The notes under the pieces are model-generated. The model did no database searches, was not told the origin of the DNA, and saw nothing but the letters and a program-made list of their open reading frames with translations. DNA of 64,000 bases from Haematobia irritans (taxonomy: Eukaryota > Arthropoda > Insecta > Diptera > Muscidae). The position numbers were made by a program, and so were the translations under genes. Shown here piece by piece: positions 41,757 through 54,827 of the stretch. The first letter of the stretch is position 1. Each line of letters opens with the position of its first letter. The stretch spans positions 64,356,241 to 64,420,240 of the forward strand of contig NC_134400.1 in assembly GCF_050003625.1 (NCBI RefSeq), read 5' to 3'.

Positions 41757-44700
41757 GGTTAGGTTAGATTAAAGTGGCAGCCCGAATAAATTTCAGGCTC
41801 ACTTAGTCTATTCAGTCCATTGTGATACCACATTTAACTAAAAGTACCTATTACATATGGGCACTTCTAGTCTTAACCACTGAACCTTCTATTTTATTTA
41901 CTTTTGTGGAACCAACCAGATTGCTCCAAAAACATTAACAAACTGCTTAAGTTAACGTTTTCCAGGTCAGCCAGTAATCTAAAGCTATATGCTCCTAAAA
42001 TTCGCTTACGCCTTACACAAAAAGCAGGACACTCACACAAGAGGTGTTTAATTGATTCCTTTACCTCCACATCATGTTTTTGCAAATTCTATACTTTTTG
42101 CAAATTCGCCTATCAGACAGCGACCCGTTATAGCAGATATCAGGAGTGCTATCTGACGCCTTGAGAACACTAGCATATCTAGTGTGCGGTTTAAGTTTAA
42201 ATGGGCCATATTTGCTTGGTGTCGTTACAACCCTTGCAATTCTCCCATCGAATATTGGCCATCATAACAGCCTTCTCACGCAGTAAGAGCTTGCAGGTGG
42301 CCAGAGGCATACCAACATATTCTAGTTCGCCTGGAATATGTAAGGTAGTTCCTAGCCTTGCTAACACATCTGCTTCGCAGTTCCCCGGTATGTTCCTATG
42401 GCCAGGCACCCATATTAGGTGAATATTGTACTGCTCAGCCATCTCGTTGAGAGATTTGCGGGAGTCTATGGCCGTTTTCGAGTTAAGGAACACAGAGTCC
42501 AAGGATTTTATTGCAGGTTGACTGTCTGAGTATATATTAATGCCAATATTTGTTGGAACATTACTTCTCAGCCAATTCACCAACTCTCTTATTGCCAATA
42601 TTTCAGCCTGCAAAACACTACAGTGATTAGGTAATCTTTTCGCTATTCGAATTTCCAGATCTTTAGAATATACTCCGAACCCCACTTGTCCATTCAATTT
42701 GGAGCCATCAGTGTAGAAATCTATATATATCTTTTATTCCCCGGGGTCTGTGTACACCACGCCTCACTGTTGGGAATTAGAGTTTCAAACTTTTTGTCGA
42801 AAAGTGGTTTTGCCAGGGTGTAATCCACTACGTTAGGACATCTGGCATTACTTTGAGGACCGCACTATGACCGTACATTTTTTCCGACCACAGCGATAGC
42901 TCGCGCAACCGCACAGCCATTGTTGCAGCTGACTGTTTGGCCAAAATGTCTAAAGGCAATAGGTGTAGCATGACATTAAGGGAGTCTGTTCCTGTCTTAC
43001 TAAATGCGCCTGAGATACATAAGCTCGCCATACGCTGAACTTTATCTAAACAAGTCGGTTTCCGAAGTGCCGGCCACCAGACTACAACACCATATAGCAT
43101 TATAGGTCTAACTACTGCCGTGTATAGCCAATGCACAATTTTTGGTCTTAGTCCCCACTTTTTCCCTATTGCCTTTTTGCACGAGTACAAAGCTACCGTG
43201 GCTTTTCTCGCCCTCTCTTCAATATTAAGCCTAAAATTCAGCTTCCTGTCCAAAATAACGCCAAGGTATTTTGCACACTCACCAAAGGGAATTTCAGTAC
43301 CCCCTAAAGAAATGGGCCTAACCGTGGGAGTTTTCGATCTTTGCAGTACATGACTAATTCTGTCTTTACAGGATTTACCCCAAGACCATTCTCTTTCGCC
43401 CATTTCTCAGTCATCCGGAGGACTCTCTGTATAATATCTCTGATTGTGGATGGGAACTTTCTCCTGACTGCTAGAGCCACATCATCTGCGTATGCCACCA
43501 CTTTTATCCTTTCTTTTTCTAGGGAAGGTTGTTTATAGAAACATTCCAAAGAAGAGGTGATAGAATTCCTCCTTGGGGAGTGCCTCTGTTCACATATCTT
43601 TGTATGTTTGCTTGCCCTAGTGTGGCTGAAATACGTCTCTTTATTAGAAGTTCGTCTAACAGTATACCTGGATCAACATTCAGAGTTGTCAGTCCATTTA
43701 ATATCGAGCTCGCATGGACATTATTGAACGCCCCTTCGATGTCTAGAAACGTCACGATTGTGTATTCTTTGACAGATAGTGAGCTTTCAATAAAGCTGTC
43801 TAGTTCATGCAATACGGTCTCAATAGACCTGCCCTTCGAGTATGCATGCTGTCGTTTCGAGAGCAAACTTGAATCCACGCTAGTTCTAAGATACATGTCT
43901 ATCATCCTCTCCAGGGTCTTAAGTAGGAAAGAGGATAAGCTGATTGGTCGGAAATCCTTCGCACTCGAGTGATATTCTTTTCCTGCTTTAGGTATGAAGA
44001 TGACTTTTGTTTCCCTCCACTTTTCTGGAATATATGCTAAGTTTACACATCGTTTATATATCACCGTCAACCAGGGGATAATTCTTTCAGCCGCTGCTTG
44101 TAATTCCGCCGGAGTAATTCCATCAGGTCCGGGGGATTTGAATGGTCCAAAGCTATTTAAAGCCCATTTTATTCTAGATTTCGACACAATTTCCTCAATA
44201 GGAAATGACCGCTGAGCCTCTGTTACACCGCCAGAGCATGGTTCAACCGTCTGATTTCCAGGGAAGTTTGTGTCCAAAAGTACCTCCAACGTCTCCTCAC
44301 TGGACGTTGTCCAATTTCTCTCCGATGTTTTAATGAAACCTGGAGCGGTATTAGTGGATGCTAGTACCTTCCGTAGTCTGGAAGCCTCTGACGTATTCTC
44401 AATACTGCTACAGTAATCATCCCAAGAGTTTTGTTGAGACCTTCTCAGTTCTCGTTTATATGCTCTCAGATTCATCTTGTAAGTGTCCCAATCCTCCGGA
44501 ACTCTTGTGGACTTTGCTTTGTTAAAGAGCTTCCTGCAGGATTTCCTCATATTACTTAACTCCGTAGTCCACCATGGCGGCCGATTTTTTCCCCTTGGCT
44601 TTCCTCTAGGGCAAGCAGCTTTCAGTGAAATGTTAAAGGCCTTAGTAATCCGCTCCACTGCGTGTTCGATATCTTGCACAGTGCTCATATTTGTCTCCGG

Positions 44701-46709
44701 CATTTCCGGTATTATCAAATTGAACGATTCCCTATACCTATTCCAATCAGCTTTCCTAACATTTGGCGGAAATATGGTCTTTGAAGTACGAACAGCCAAT
44801 CTGAAACTGATGTAGCGATTATCTGAGAAGCTATGTTCCCTCAAAACTTGCCACTCAGATATCTTATCATTCAGTTCCGGAGAGGTCAACGTTACGTCCA
44901 AAACCTCTTGTCTGTTCCTGGTGACGAAGGTTGGTGCATCTCCCTTATTGCACACTACCAGGTTAGTACGCAAAATAAACTATATTAGCGACTCTCTCCT
45001 TGCATTAGTATCACTACTTCCCCAAATATAATGAGTTTGTCTTTATTTTTAGTGACTCCTCAACAAAGGTCTTAACGGCACAGGGTGGCATCTCCCTATC
45101 ATGTCCCATGTAGACCGAAGATACCCATTATTTGCATTTGGATATCTCTAGACTGGCTACGACAGCGTCTGCATTGCTCAATGAAGGAAGCAGAAACAAG
45201 TTTAGTTCGTTTTTAGGAATTATACATGCTCGACTTATATCGTTACCGGTATTATGCTAAAGTTTGAAAACCGGAGTGCTTAATTCACAGATCTTGTTCT
45301 TATATATGTATGGTTCTTGAATAAGAACTATATCTAGGTCTCCTTTCATCAGGAGAACTTTTAAGGCAGCACAAGCGGCCTTACATTGGTGTAGATTTAT
45401 ATGGAGGAACCGTATAACCATCTAAATTTTCAACCACCGTCACATCAGCCGCTTCAATTGAGTCATCAAGGGCTTCCTCTTCACAGATCTCGGTGACTCT
45501 CGCAACAATCCGCGGTTCAGCTTTGGTGAGGTGTGAGCCTGTAGAAACTTCCCGCATATGATTTTCGCCATAGTCTGCAGGTTTTATGTCTCCTTCGGCT
45601 TCGCTAGGAGATTTTTTCACTGCTGACTCTACCGGAGGCTTGTCTGTTTCGGAATCCTTTGGCTGATCGCTTTTATATACCTTCATATGGATATCATGAA
45701 AGCCATAACTTACACGTCCTTGGGTCTGGGCTAGATGTGGCAGCGACTCTATGTTTAATATAAACACCGCATGTCGTCTTGGTCCATCCACCTCATCCAA
45801 ACGACCAACCTTCCAATCGGCGGTTGGAAGATCTGGGTTACATTCTTTTAGTCTCTCTAGTATTGACTCAGGATCAGGAGGGTTTGCCGGTATCCATGAA
45901 TGTGCTCTAAGTTTAGCCGGTATGTCTTTTTTATCGACTAACTCCAAAGCGGCTCCTTCCCAAACTTCACCAATTAGCATCAATGCAGCTTTAAAGCAAT
46001 CCATAGACCTCTGGTCCGCAAAAGCTATTAACTTATATCGTCCTTGATACCATCCAGCATCTTGAAGTGGAGGACTTGGTCCGGGAAACTTTTTTCGCAC
46101 CTCTGTGTAGACACCAGACATTGCGTTCTCAATTTCCCCTATTTTTGCCTTGGAATCATACCGTCCAATGCTCCTTTATTAATAATAGCCATCACAAGGC
46201 TCTCTTTTGCAACTGAGACAAACGATCTTTGATCCCGTTTAGAGGATGGCAGCTCATCCAGTGATCGTTCCCTTTTTCCAGCTTCAAGAATTCCTTGAGC
46301 CCATTTTAAGGAATCGCTTTGCTTAGCCGACAACGTGCTTGGGTCGACTGATCCTAATTTCTTTAAGATAAACAAAGCATTTCTTCGTTCCTTGAATCTC
46401 ATTCGAGAGGGATTGCCTCCTTTTGATGTCGTCCCCTTAGAAAAGGTTCGACTTGCCAAAGTGTCACCGCTAGTCGACAGCCGTCTACAGGTCGTCTAAT
46501 TGGGCCTGACTCTTGGTCGCTGCCCAAATTTATAACTTCAGTCGTTACCCGTCCATTGGGCCCTGAAGTTAGCAATCCAGTGGATGACTTTGAATTTCGC
46601 TGCATGGTGGTTTATTATTTCCACCACACGTGAAATTCGTAATAAGTACTTATTACGATGAAATACTCCGCTATTAGAAAACACGTCCGTTCAGTTCGAC
46701 GGTTGAATA
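41757..46709 (-). mobile_element. LOA LINE, near full length, minus strand
   Basis: This copy has both ends: 3' aacctaacct units at 41,757 and the 5' start attcaaccgtcgaactgaac at 46,709. ORF1 is in three frames (46,605-45,381). ORF2 runs from about 45,420: endonuclease with a decayed part near 45,000; RT at 44,973-43,519 (FLDIEGAFNNV, GTPQGGILSPLLW); frameshift; YADDVALAV at 43,490; thumb 43,403-42,828; RNase H 42,697-42,197 (SDSQPAIKSLDS, WVPGHRNIPGNCEAD); C-terminus 42,085-41,894. It retains the YADD box that the copy at 9,203 lost, but frameshifts make it inactive. It is inserted in Gypsy RT. Confidence 0.9.
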
Positions 46710-47951
46710 ATAATTGCTTCGAAACCATTGACAGCGTTCACAATTCCAGGTCGTCCTCTCTACCAGTTTGTTGTAATGCCTTTTGGGCTTTGCAACGCCC
46801 CACAAACAATGTGCCGGCTGGTAGATGAGATAATACCACATGATCATCGCCATTGTGTGTTCGGTTATTTGGACGACCTGGTAATTGTGTCGGAGGATAT
46901 TGAAAGCCATTTGGGTGTTTTGATTCAGATTACCTCGGAGTTTCGTAGGGCATGTTTGACGCTAAATATAGGCAAAAGTAGATTCTGTGTGACGAGAGTT
47001 AACTACCTTGGGTATGTTATTGGGAATGGAGGTATATCAACGGATCCTTCGAAGATTGGTTCCATTATCAACTGGCCAATTCCTAAGAACCTCAAACAGG
47101 TTAGAGGTTTCCTAGGACTTGCTGGTTGGTATCGGCGCTTTATTGTCAATTTTTCCACTGAAGTTTTCCCGATTACGGAGGTTGTATCATCGAAGATCAA
47201 ATTCGTGTGGACCAATGAGGCACAAACCTCGTTTGATAGGATAAAGAGACTCTTGACCACTGCCCCTGTACTTGTGAACCCAGATTTTAGTAAGAAATTC
47301 TTCATCCATTGCGACGCCAGTGATTTTGGTATTGGCGCGGTACTGATACAGGTGGACAGTGACAATCTCGAACGCCCAGTTGCCTTCATGATTAGAAAAC
47401 TGAATTCCGCTCAGCGGAATTACAGTGTAACTGAGCGCGAATGTATCGCTGCTCTGAAGGCAATAAAACGCTTTCGATGCTACATTGAGATGCAGGAGTT
47501 CGAGGTTGTCACTGATCATGCCAGTTTAGTATGGTTGATGAGGCAACCAAATCTGACAGGCAGATTGGCCAGATGGGTCTTAAAATTACAGGCATACAGA
47601 TTTACGGTAAGCCACCGAAAGGGTAATGAAAATGTAGTACACGACGCTTTATCGAGAATACCCGAAATCGAAGTGGGTGATATTGCATCTATTGAACCAG
47701 AAGTAGACCTGAGTTCTCCCCATTTCAATGACCCTGATTACGAAAATTTAAGGAATAAAATTATCGACAATACCGAAAAGTATCCCGATATGAAAATTGT
47801 GGATGTATTCGTATATATCCGCAATGAACATTACTCTGGAAACCCAGATCAAGAGGTCACTTCTTGCAAATTATGGATTCCGAAAAACCTTCGGAAGACT
47901 GTAATTTCAAGGGCTATGATTCCCCAATTTCGGCTCACGGCGGAATTTTGA
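46710..47951 (+). pseudogene. Gypsy-element RT (second part) and RNase H
   Basis: The frame is open for over 400 codons: TAFTIPGRPLYQFVVMPFGL, motif C YLDDLVIVSEDIESH, then GFLGLAGWYRRFI (thumb), and RNase H (IHCDASDFGIGAVLIQ, SVTERECIAALKAIKRFR, VTDHASLVWLM, RKGNENVVHDALSRIPE). All RNase H acidic residues are visible. A frameshift near 47,900 leads into integrase. Apart from the LOA insertion this is the best-preserved stretch of the element. Confidence 0.88.
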
Positions 47952-48700
47952 AAACTTTGGACATAATTCGAAGGTCATTTTTTTGGCCAGGACTAGTGCG
48001 TGACGTCCGATTCTATATTCAGTCTTGCGAGATATGCAAATGTACAAAATCACCAAATTTCATTATGAAATCCCCCATGGGTTCTCAATTAACTTCCGTC
48101 CGTCCGTTCCAAAGATTGTATATTGACATACTTGGCCCATACCCACGCAGCAAATCCGGCAATATTGGTTTATTGATTGTTTTGAACCACTTCACGAAGT
48201 GTCACTGGTTATGCCCAATGAGAAAATTTACCTCGGGATTGCTACAGAACTTTCTCGAACAAAATATATTTCATATGTTTGGCGTGCCAGAAAATCTTGT
48301 AAGTGACAATGGAAGCCAGTTCAAAGCGCACGACTTTAATGCTTTCTTGACAAGATACGGCATACAACATACTTATACGGCGTTTTATTCCCCGCAGTCA
48401 AACGCTTCGGAGCGTGTGAACCGTTCTCTAATTAAGAAATTAGAGAACGGTCTGAACCGTTCTCTAATTTCTTAAAGGAAATCATAATATGTGGGACCAA
48501 CACCTGAGCGAGATCAGTTGTGCCCTAAGAAATTCTTACCACCAAAGTATACAGATGCCCCCATATAAGGCAACCTTTGGGTTCAACATGATTACTCATG
48601 GTTCTTCGTATGCGCTTCTGAGAAATATCGAGCTCCTTGATGAGCCATGTGCGACCATGAGGATCATATACAGGTCTTACGTCAAGAACTGAAGAAGACG
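47864..48700 (+). pseudogene. Gypsy-element integrase, rearranged
   Basis: HGGILKTLDIIRRSFFWPGL and the HHCC finger (IQSCEICKCTK) lead to the core: YIDILGPYPRSKSGN (first Asp), LVSDNGSQFKAHDF (second Asp), YSPQSNASERVNRSL (Glu). At 48,415-48,475 a palindromic block repeats gaaccgttctctaatt in both directions and ends the frame. The C-terminal part resumes at 48,489 (MWDQHLSEISCALRNS, PPYKATFGFNM) and is frameshifted by a 7-bp deletion near 48,654 relative to its duplicate at 49,692. Confidence 0.85.
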
Positions 48701-50880
48701 CCTACGAGAAGAGCAAACAGCAATATAATCTTCGTACTAGAATTCATACTTTTCAAATAGGCCAAGAGATATTCCGTAAAAATTTTTCTCAAAGCAGTGC
48801 AGAGAAAGGGTTCAACGCGAAACTGGCACCGGTATTTTTAAAGGCCAGAGTAAGAGAAAAGATCGGGGACCATTTCTATATTTTGGAAAACATATCCGGC
48901 AAACTCATTGGCACCTTTCACGCAAGGGACATCAGACCATGAAAGTCCTTGCTTCCAACTAATTCTAGGCATTAAAAATGTTAGAATTATTTGGTTTTGT
49001 AGTGGACTTTTCATTATTATCCACCCAATTGATATACAAACAATTTTTTGTTTCTAAACTGATGTTTTTGTAAACCCAGGGATTTTTTTTTAAATTTCTG
49101 GGAAAAATAATGAGTATATATAATTATATTTCATGTTAGCCTGATAACGAAACAGGCAATTGACGTCCAAATGCATTATATCTAATTATACAATTATTTT
49201 TCGAGCTTTATGGACAGATATAGATTAAGGAACATGGTTATTAGAGCCATTGAAAAGAAAACGCCAGATACAAATCTATACACGCCTGGACTGTACATGT
49301 TTCGGTTCGGGCAAATGAACCTTTCCACAGCCTTTAGTATAGATCTGGCTGGGAGAGGTAACTCAATTTTGGGCCCTTTATGCTAACTCCTAATGGAGAA
49401 AACATTTGGGAAATTTCCTCTTACAAATTGAATCATCTTTTCTCCCACTGTACATCATCTTTTCATATAACTTACAAGTCCCTTAATCTTATTTTTATTT
49501 CGTTTTGTTACATAGTAATGCAACAACACGAAATTTATTTTTAGAAAGCTAATTTGTTAGAATTCACCTAAGTGGTGAACAGTCGAACAATGCTTATTGT
49601 TTCTACGGTCAACTACAACAACATGTGACAACTACAGAAACTGGTTTCCAGGATACAACAACAATTCTAATTTCTTAAAGGAAATCATAATATGTGGGAC
49701 CAACACCTGAGCGAGATCAGTTGTGCCCTAAGAAATTCTTACCACCAAAGTATACAGATGCCCCCATATAAGGCAACCTTTGGGTTCAACATGATTACTC
49801 ATGGTTCTTCGTATGCGCTTCTGAGAAATATCGAGCTCCTTGATGAGCCATGTGCGAGATTAAGCCATGAGGATCATATACAGGTCTTACGTCAAGAACT
49901 GAAGAAGACGCCTACGAGAAGAGCAAACAGCAATATAATCTTCGTACTAGAATTCATACTTTTCAAATAGGCCAAGAGGTATTCCGTAAAAATTTTTCTC
50001 AAAGCAGTGCAGAGAAAGGGTTCAACGCGAAAATGGCACCGGTATTTTTAAAGGCCAGAGTAAGAGAAAAGCTCGGAGACCATTTCTATATTTTGGAAGA
50101 CATATCCGGCAAACTCATTGGCACCTTTCACGCAAGGGACATCAGACCATGAAAGTCCTTGCTTCCAACTAATTCTAGGCATTAAAAATGTTAGAATTAT
50201 TTGGTTTTGTAGTGGACTTTTCATTATTATCCACCCAATTGCTATACAAACAATTTTTTGTTTCTAAACTGATGTTTTTGTAAACCCGGGGAATTTTTTT
50301 AAATTTCTGGGAAAAATAATGAGTATATATAATTATATTTCATGTTAGCCTGATAACGAAACAGGCAATTGACGTCCAAATGCATTATATCTAATTATAC
50401 AATTATTTTTCGAGCTTTATGGACAGATATAGATTAAGGAACATGGTTATTAGAGCCATTGAAAAGAAAACGCCATATACAAATCTATACACGCCTGGAC
50501 TGTACATGTTTCGGTTCTGGCAAATGAACCTTTCCACAGCCTTTAGTATAGATCTGGCTGGGAGAGGTAACTCAATTTTGGGCCCTTTATGCTAACTCCT
50601 AATGGAGAAAACATTTGGGAAATTTCCTCTTACAAATTGAATCATCTTTTCTCCCACTGTACATCATCTTTTCATATAACTTACAAGTCCCTTAATCTTA
50701 TTTTTATTTCGTTTTGTTACATAGTAATGCAACAACACGAAATTTATTTTTAGAAAGCTAATTTGTTAGAATTCACCTAAGTGGTGAACAGTCGAACAAT
50801 GCTTATTGTTTCTACAGTCAACTACAACAACATGTGACAACTACAGAATCTGGTTTCCAGGATACAACAACAATTCTAAC
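48464..50880 (+). repeat. Tandem duplication of integrase end plus LTR
   Basis: Two units with a period of about 1,203 bp (48,464-49,666 and 49,667-50,880) each carry the integrase C-terminus followed by an LTR. LTR copies are 48,979-49,670 and 50,189-50,880 (each 692 bp), starting tgttagaatt and ending aattctaa(c). The unit junction fuses the LTR end aattctaa to integrase sequence ctaatttcttaaag, sharing the word ttctaa or ctaa. The second unit keeps the 7 bases that the first lost. Confidence 0.85.
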
Positions 50881-50932
50881 GCGTACATTTGTCGTGTTTT
50901 TCCTAGTTTTACGACGGGCTCATCGTTGCTTA

Positions 50933-51376
<444 letters not shown>

Positions 51377-52676
51377 ATATGATAAGGGCTGGAAAGATTC
51401 GGCTAATTCATCTTGATATAGAGTTAAAGCCTTCTCATTCATATTCGTTCTTTGCTGTTTCATAAGCCACGCAGTTCACATCGACCGTGAGAAATCCAAG
51501 GAAAACTTTAATAACTGAATTCCACGTGATAGAAAAATGTGCTTCAGTTCTTTTTCTGGTTGTTAAGAATTAATTAAAGTATTAATTTTTTATGAATTTA
51601 AAATAAAAATTTTGAAAGCAGATTTCTAAAATTGCTGCTAAATTTTCTGGCGCATATTTTATTTGGACGAATTATGCATCAAGTTCTCCGATTCCGTTTC
51701 TAAAATATTTTTGTCTAATACACCAGGTAATACGAGATATAATGAGTTTTTCTTTAGACCATATAAAAATCGACCACTTACGACTTATAAAGAGATCCCA
51801 AATTCCACTTGCCCTGGTCGTGATTTATCCGACAACCTTTTAGGATTATCAACCGCCTAGGGAGTCATAGGAGTTCAAGAAAATTAAAGGATCCTGTGGA
51901 TATAATTAGGGCCAGTTCTAAATCCTGAAACCAAATTTTCCCAAGTTATGAAGCTATGATAAAAATGAAGACGATTATGATCATTGTCATGTAAAAGGCG
52001 AGGCATATGATGATGACAACGTGGTCTCCACAAACCTTTAAGGTGGGTATTAAGTTCGAGTTTAGCCGCTAAAAACGTCATTTTTTCACGATTACTTTCC
52101 TTTAATAATCCATTTTAAGTAATACAAACTTTGTGAAAATTTGCTTTGGGCTTTTCCCCATCAAGTTATATTAAAATTTGCAACAAATATGTATAATTTC
52201 ATGCATTTTTCTTACTGATTTAGTTTTTACTTTAGCGATTTTAGCGGCTAAACTAGAATTTAATACTCACCTTTATTGGGTAATTTATTAAAAGGTTTTA
52301 CCACTCTAATCTTTCGTCCAGAATTTCCAGTCAAATGCTGTTAAATGTTAAAAGATAATTTTAGAAATCTCTATTTAAATGAACCCTTTTGTTTTTACAA
52401 AAAAATAATTTTCCTACTAATTTGCTTTCATTTTCAATGTGTAAATTAATCTTAATTAAGTTTATTTTAAACTTAATTAATTAAAATTTTTTCTATCCAG
52501 ATCACAAAAAAAAACTGTAATTTAAAAACTCTCTGTTAATCAAAATATGAGAATATTTCTCTTCTGTAATGTTCAATCTCTGTTAATTTAACGGCGAGAG
52601 ACAATGTAAAAATTCTGGAGAGTACCATATTGAATGAAAGAAATCACAAGTCACAGTTTTGTTTCAGTCTTCTTCA
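51377..52676 (+). repeat. Gypsy leader region, copy 2
   Basis: Collinear with 36,905-37,955. Differences: an extra ~70 bp near 51,540, a ~60-bp loss near 51,785 and a MITE at 52,041. After 52,676 a ~7.9-kb insert follows, and the leader resumes at 60,589. Confidence 0.75.
52041..52272. mobile_element. MITE, AGGTGGGTAYTAAG family, with empty site known
   Basis: Inverted ends aggtgggtattaagttcgag and the inverse of ctagaatttaatactcacct, 232 bp, flanked by tta on both sides. The homologous position at 37,545 (aaacctttatttgggtaa) lacks the element and shows a single target copy, so the insertion came after the leader was duplicated. Confidence 0.85.
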
Positions 52677-53119
52677 TTAATTTTGTGAATGACAATAGAA
52701 CTTAAAAAAATCAAAGAAAATGTGTAAAGGTGAAGAAAATTGGCAAAAAGTGGAAATAAATTTTGTGAATTGTGACTGACTTTCAGAGCGTGAGAAAAGT
52801 ATATTTAAAACTAGTATGTATATGGAAGTTAAATAATGAATGTTTTTAAATTAATTTAGTGTTATGAATGAGGTAAATTAAAATTCGCGTTGTGTCCTAA
52901 AAATTGTAAAACTAAGGAATTAAAAAGAAAAGTATGTAATATTTTCAACAAGTTAAATGAATAATGAACAAAAAAATAATATTTGATTGAAAGTAACAAT
53001 AAGAAAAATTAAGATAAACAAGAAAAGAAATTAAAACAACAACACAGAGGTGCATTTAATGTTCACCAGCTCATCGAATTTTTGGATAGCAACAAACCAG
53101 ACATCATTGCAGCTGAAAA
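52677..53119 (+). other. Unassigned insert, left part, with exon-like end
   Basis: This AT-rich segment begins at cttcattaattttgtgaatg where the Gypsy leader is interrupted. Its last ~75 bases can be read as FNVHQLIEFLDSNKPDIIAA. The reading continues across the 412-like element at 59,984 as a short segment ending at gttggtaagt, a good splice donor. I do not recognise the protein. Confidence 0.35.
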
Positions 53120-53699
53120 GGTCTGAAATTTTTGTCTTTTTTAATTTAGTGTGTGTTGTGGAATTGACGAAAATGATAGTTTGATGTTTTTAAATTTAGT
53201 ATGCCTGCCTAATAGTTTGCCGGCGCTTAATAACGCCACGGGCAGAAAAAGGGTTTTTGTTTTCCTTTGCAGGCACAACCAGGTGCCACAGCAAAAATAA
53301 TTATTTAAATAGAAAATGCCGGTTTAGGCTTTCAAAACTGAATGATTATCTTTATTGAAAATTGTCCATCTTTTATATTTAAATAACGGTATTTATAATT
53401 TCTAATTCTTTTTTCAACATTATCCTTAAAAATAAACAACAATCCTTAAACATAACATATGATCTAAACTTATAACTAAACAGCTGATAAAAATACAATT
53501 ATTCTCAAACTACTTAACAGCTGATTCATTTTTATAATACCGTTTACACTACACCCTCACCCCTATTCATATGAAAACATTATTTTTACAAATATTAAAT
53601 TATTAAATTCAGTTACATTTTAATTCTTTGTTATAAAAAAAAATTCATTTGTTTTATCATCATAATGGAAAATTTCTTTAAAGAATACATAATATATAA

Positions 53700-54620
53700 T
53701 TAGGTTGAATTCATTGTTAAATAATTCCATGGTTTTAACATATTATTATGGAATTTCTTTATTTTTCCATCGACATTTATAAAACTATTTACGCCCTCTC
53801 TATTTACAATTTCATATGGGCCTAGATACGGTGATTGATTCTTTTTTCTATTCATCTGGCGTAAAAGTACAAAATCTTTCAAAATAAGTGGATTAGAAGT
53901 TTGGTTACTATGAACTCTCTTTATTTTTGATTTCTCTAAATACTCTTTTGACTTAGCAAGAGAATATTTAAGTCTTTGTTTCAATTCATTGGCGTAATCA
54001 TCCATATTATAACATTTATTAGCCTTTCTTATTTCATCGTTCGGTAAATAAGGTAACCTACCAAAAACTAGCTCATATGGTGAATAATTAGTATCAACAT
54101 GAGGTGTTGTATTATAGGCAAACGTATAATATGGTATCCAAGAGTCCCATTCATCATCTTTGGTGAAATTTAATAAAAATTCGTTAAGAACTCTATGATT
54201 TCGCTCTATTGAACCTAATGTTTCATGGTGGTATGGAGCACTAAATATTTGCCTTATATCCAATAAACGACATACCTCCGCCATTAGCTGATTCGTAAAA
54301 CTGATATAGTTTCAAAACTTGTTCCTGGTGTATCTGTCATCGTAATTGTTTCTTGTGTGTGTCTAGTCTGTTTGTTCAATTTACATTATGGGCAACTTAA
54401 AACATATCTTTTGACCATTTTCGACATATTCTTCCACATGTATCGTTGCTTTAATTTCAGTAATGTTTTGCGGACTCCTAAATGTCCTCCGTGTGGTGAA
54501 TCGTGGTATTCCGCTATTATTTTTTTTATTCTTCTTGGTTCTTCATATAATATAATTTTCAAATTCACTTTATTCTTTTATTTTATTTATTTTTCTATTT
54601 ATTTATTTATTTGTATATTT
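53700..54620 (-). pseudogene. 412-like integrase with core deletion
   Basis: The N-terminal zinc part (EYHDSPHGGHLGVRKTLLKL, YVLSCP) lies at 54,568-54,386. A short linker (TMTDTPGTSFETI) follows, then the sequence jumps to AEVCRLLDIRQIFSAPYHHE, GSIERNHRVLNEFL (catalytic Glu) and NTTPHVDTNYSPYELVFGRL at 54,284-53,990. The segment carrying the first two catalytic aspartates is missing. The C-terminal GPYEIV chromatin/DNA-binding-like part remains (YLGPYEIVNREGVNSF). The joint is at about 54,310. Confidence 0.85.
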
Positions 54621-54827
54621 CTACACAGCAAGACAATGACTTATAATTATAGTGCAGATTTCAATAGTTGAAATAATATCCATCTTAATTAGGGTTACAA
54701 TAATTCATATTATGGGAAATTTTATAAAAAAAAAAAATTGAGGAAAAACATTTCTTTTAAATATTAATAATTTATATAATAAATAATTTTTGAAAAGTAA
54801 TATGTTTTTAGTATTTATAATATGTTT

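Noticed and set aside
43994..44815. Plus-strand frames within the LOA copy
   Set aside because: They are shadows of minus-strand LOA ORF2; similar shadows occur at 9,878 and 45,751.
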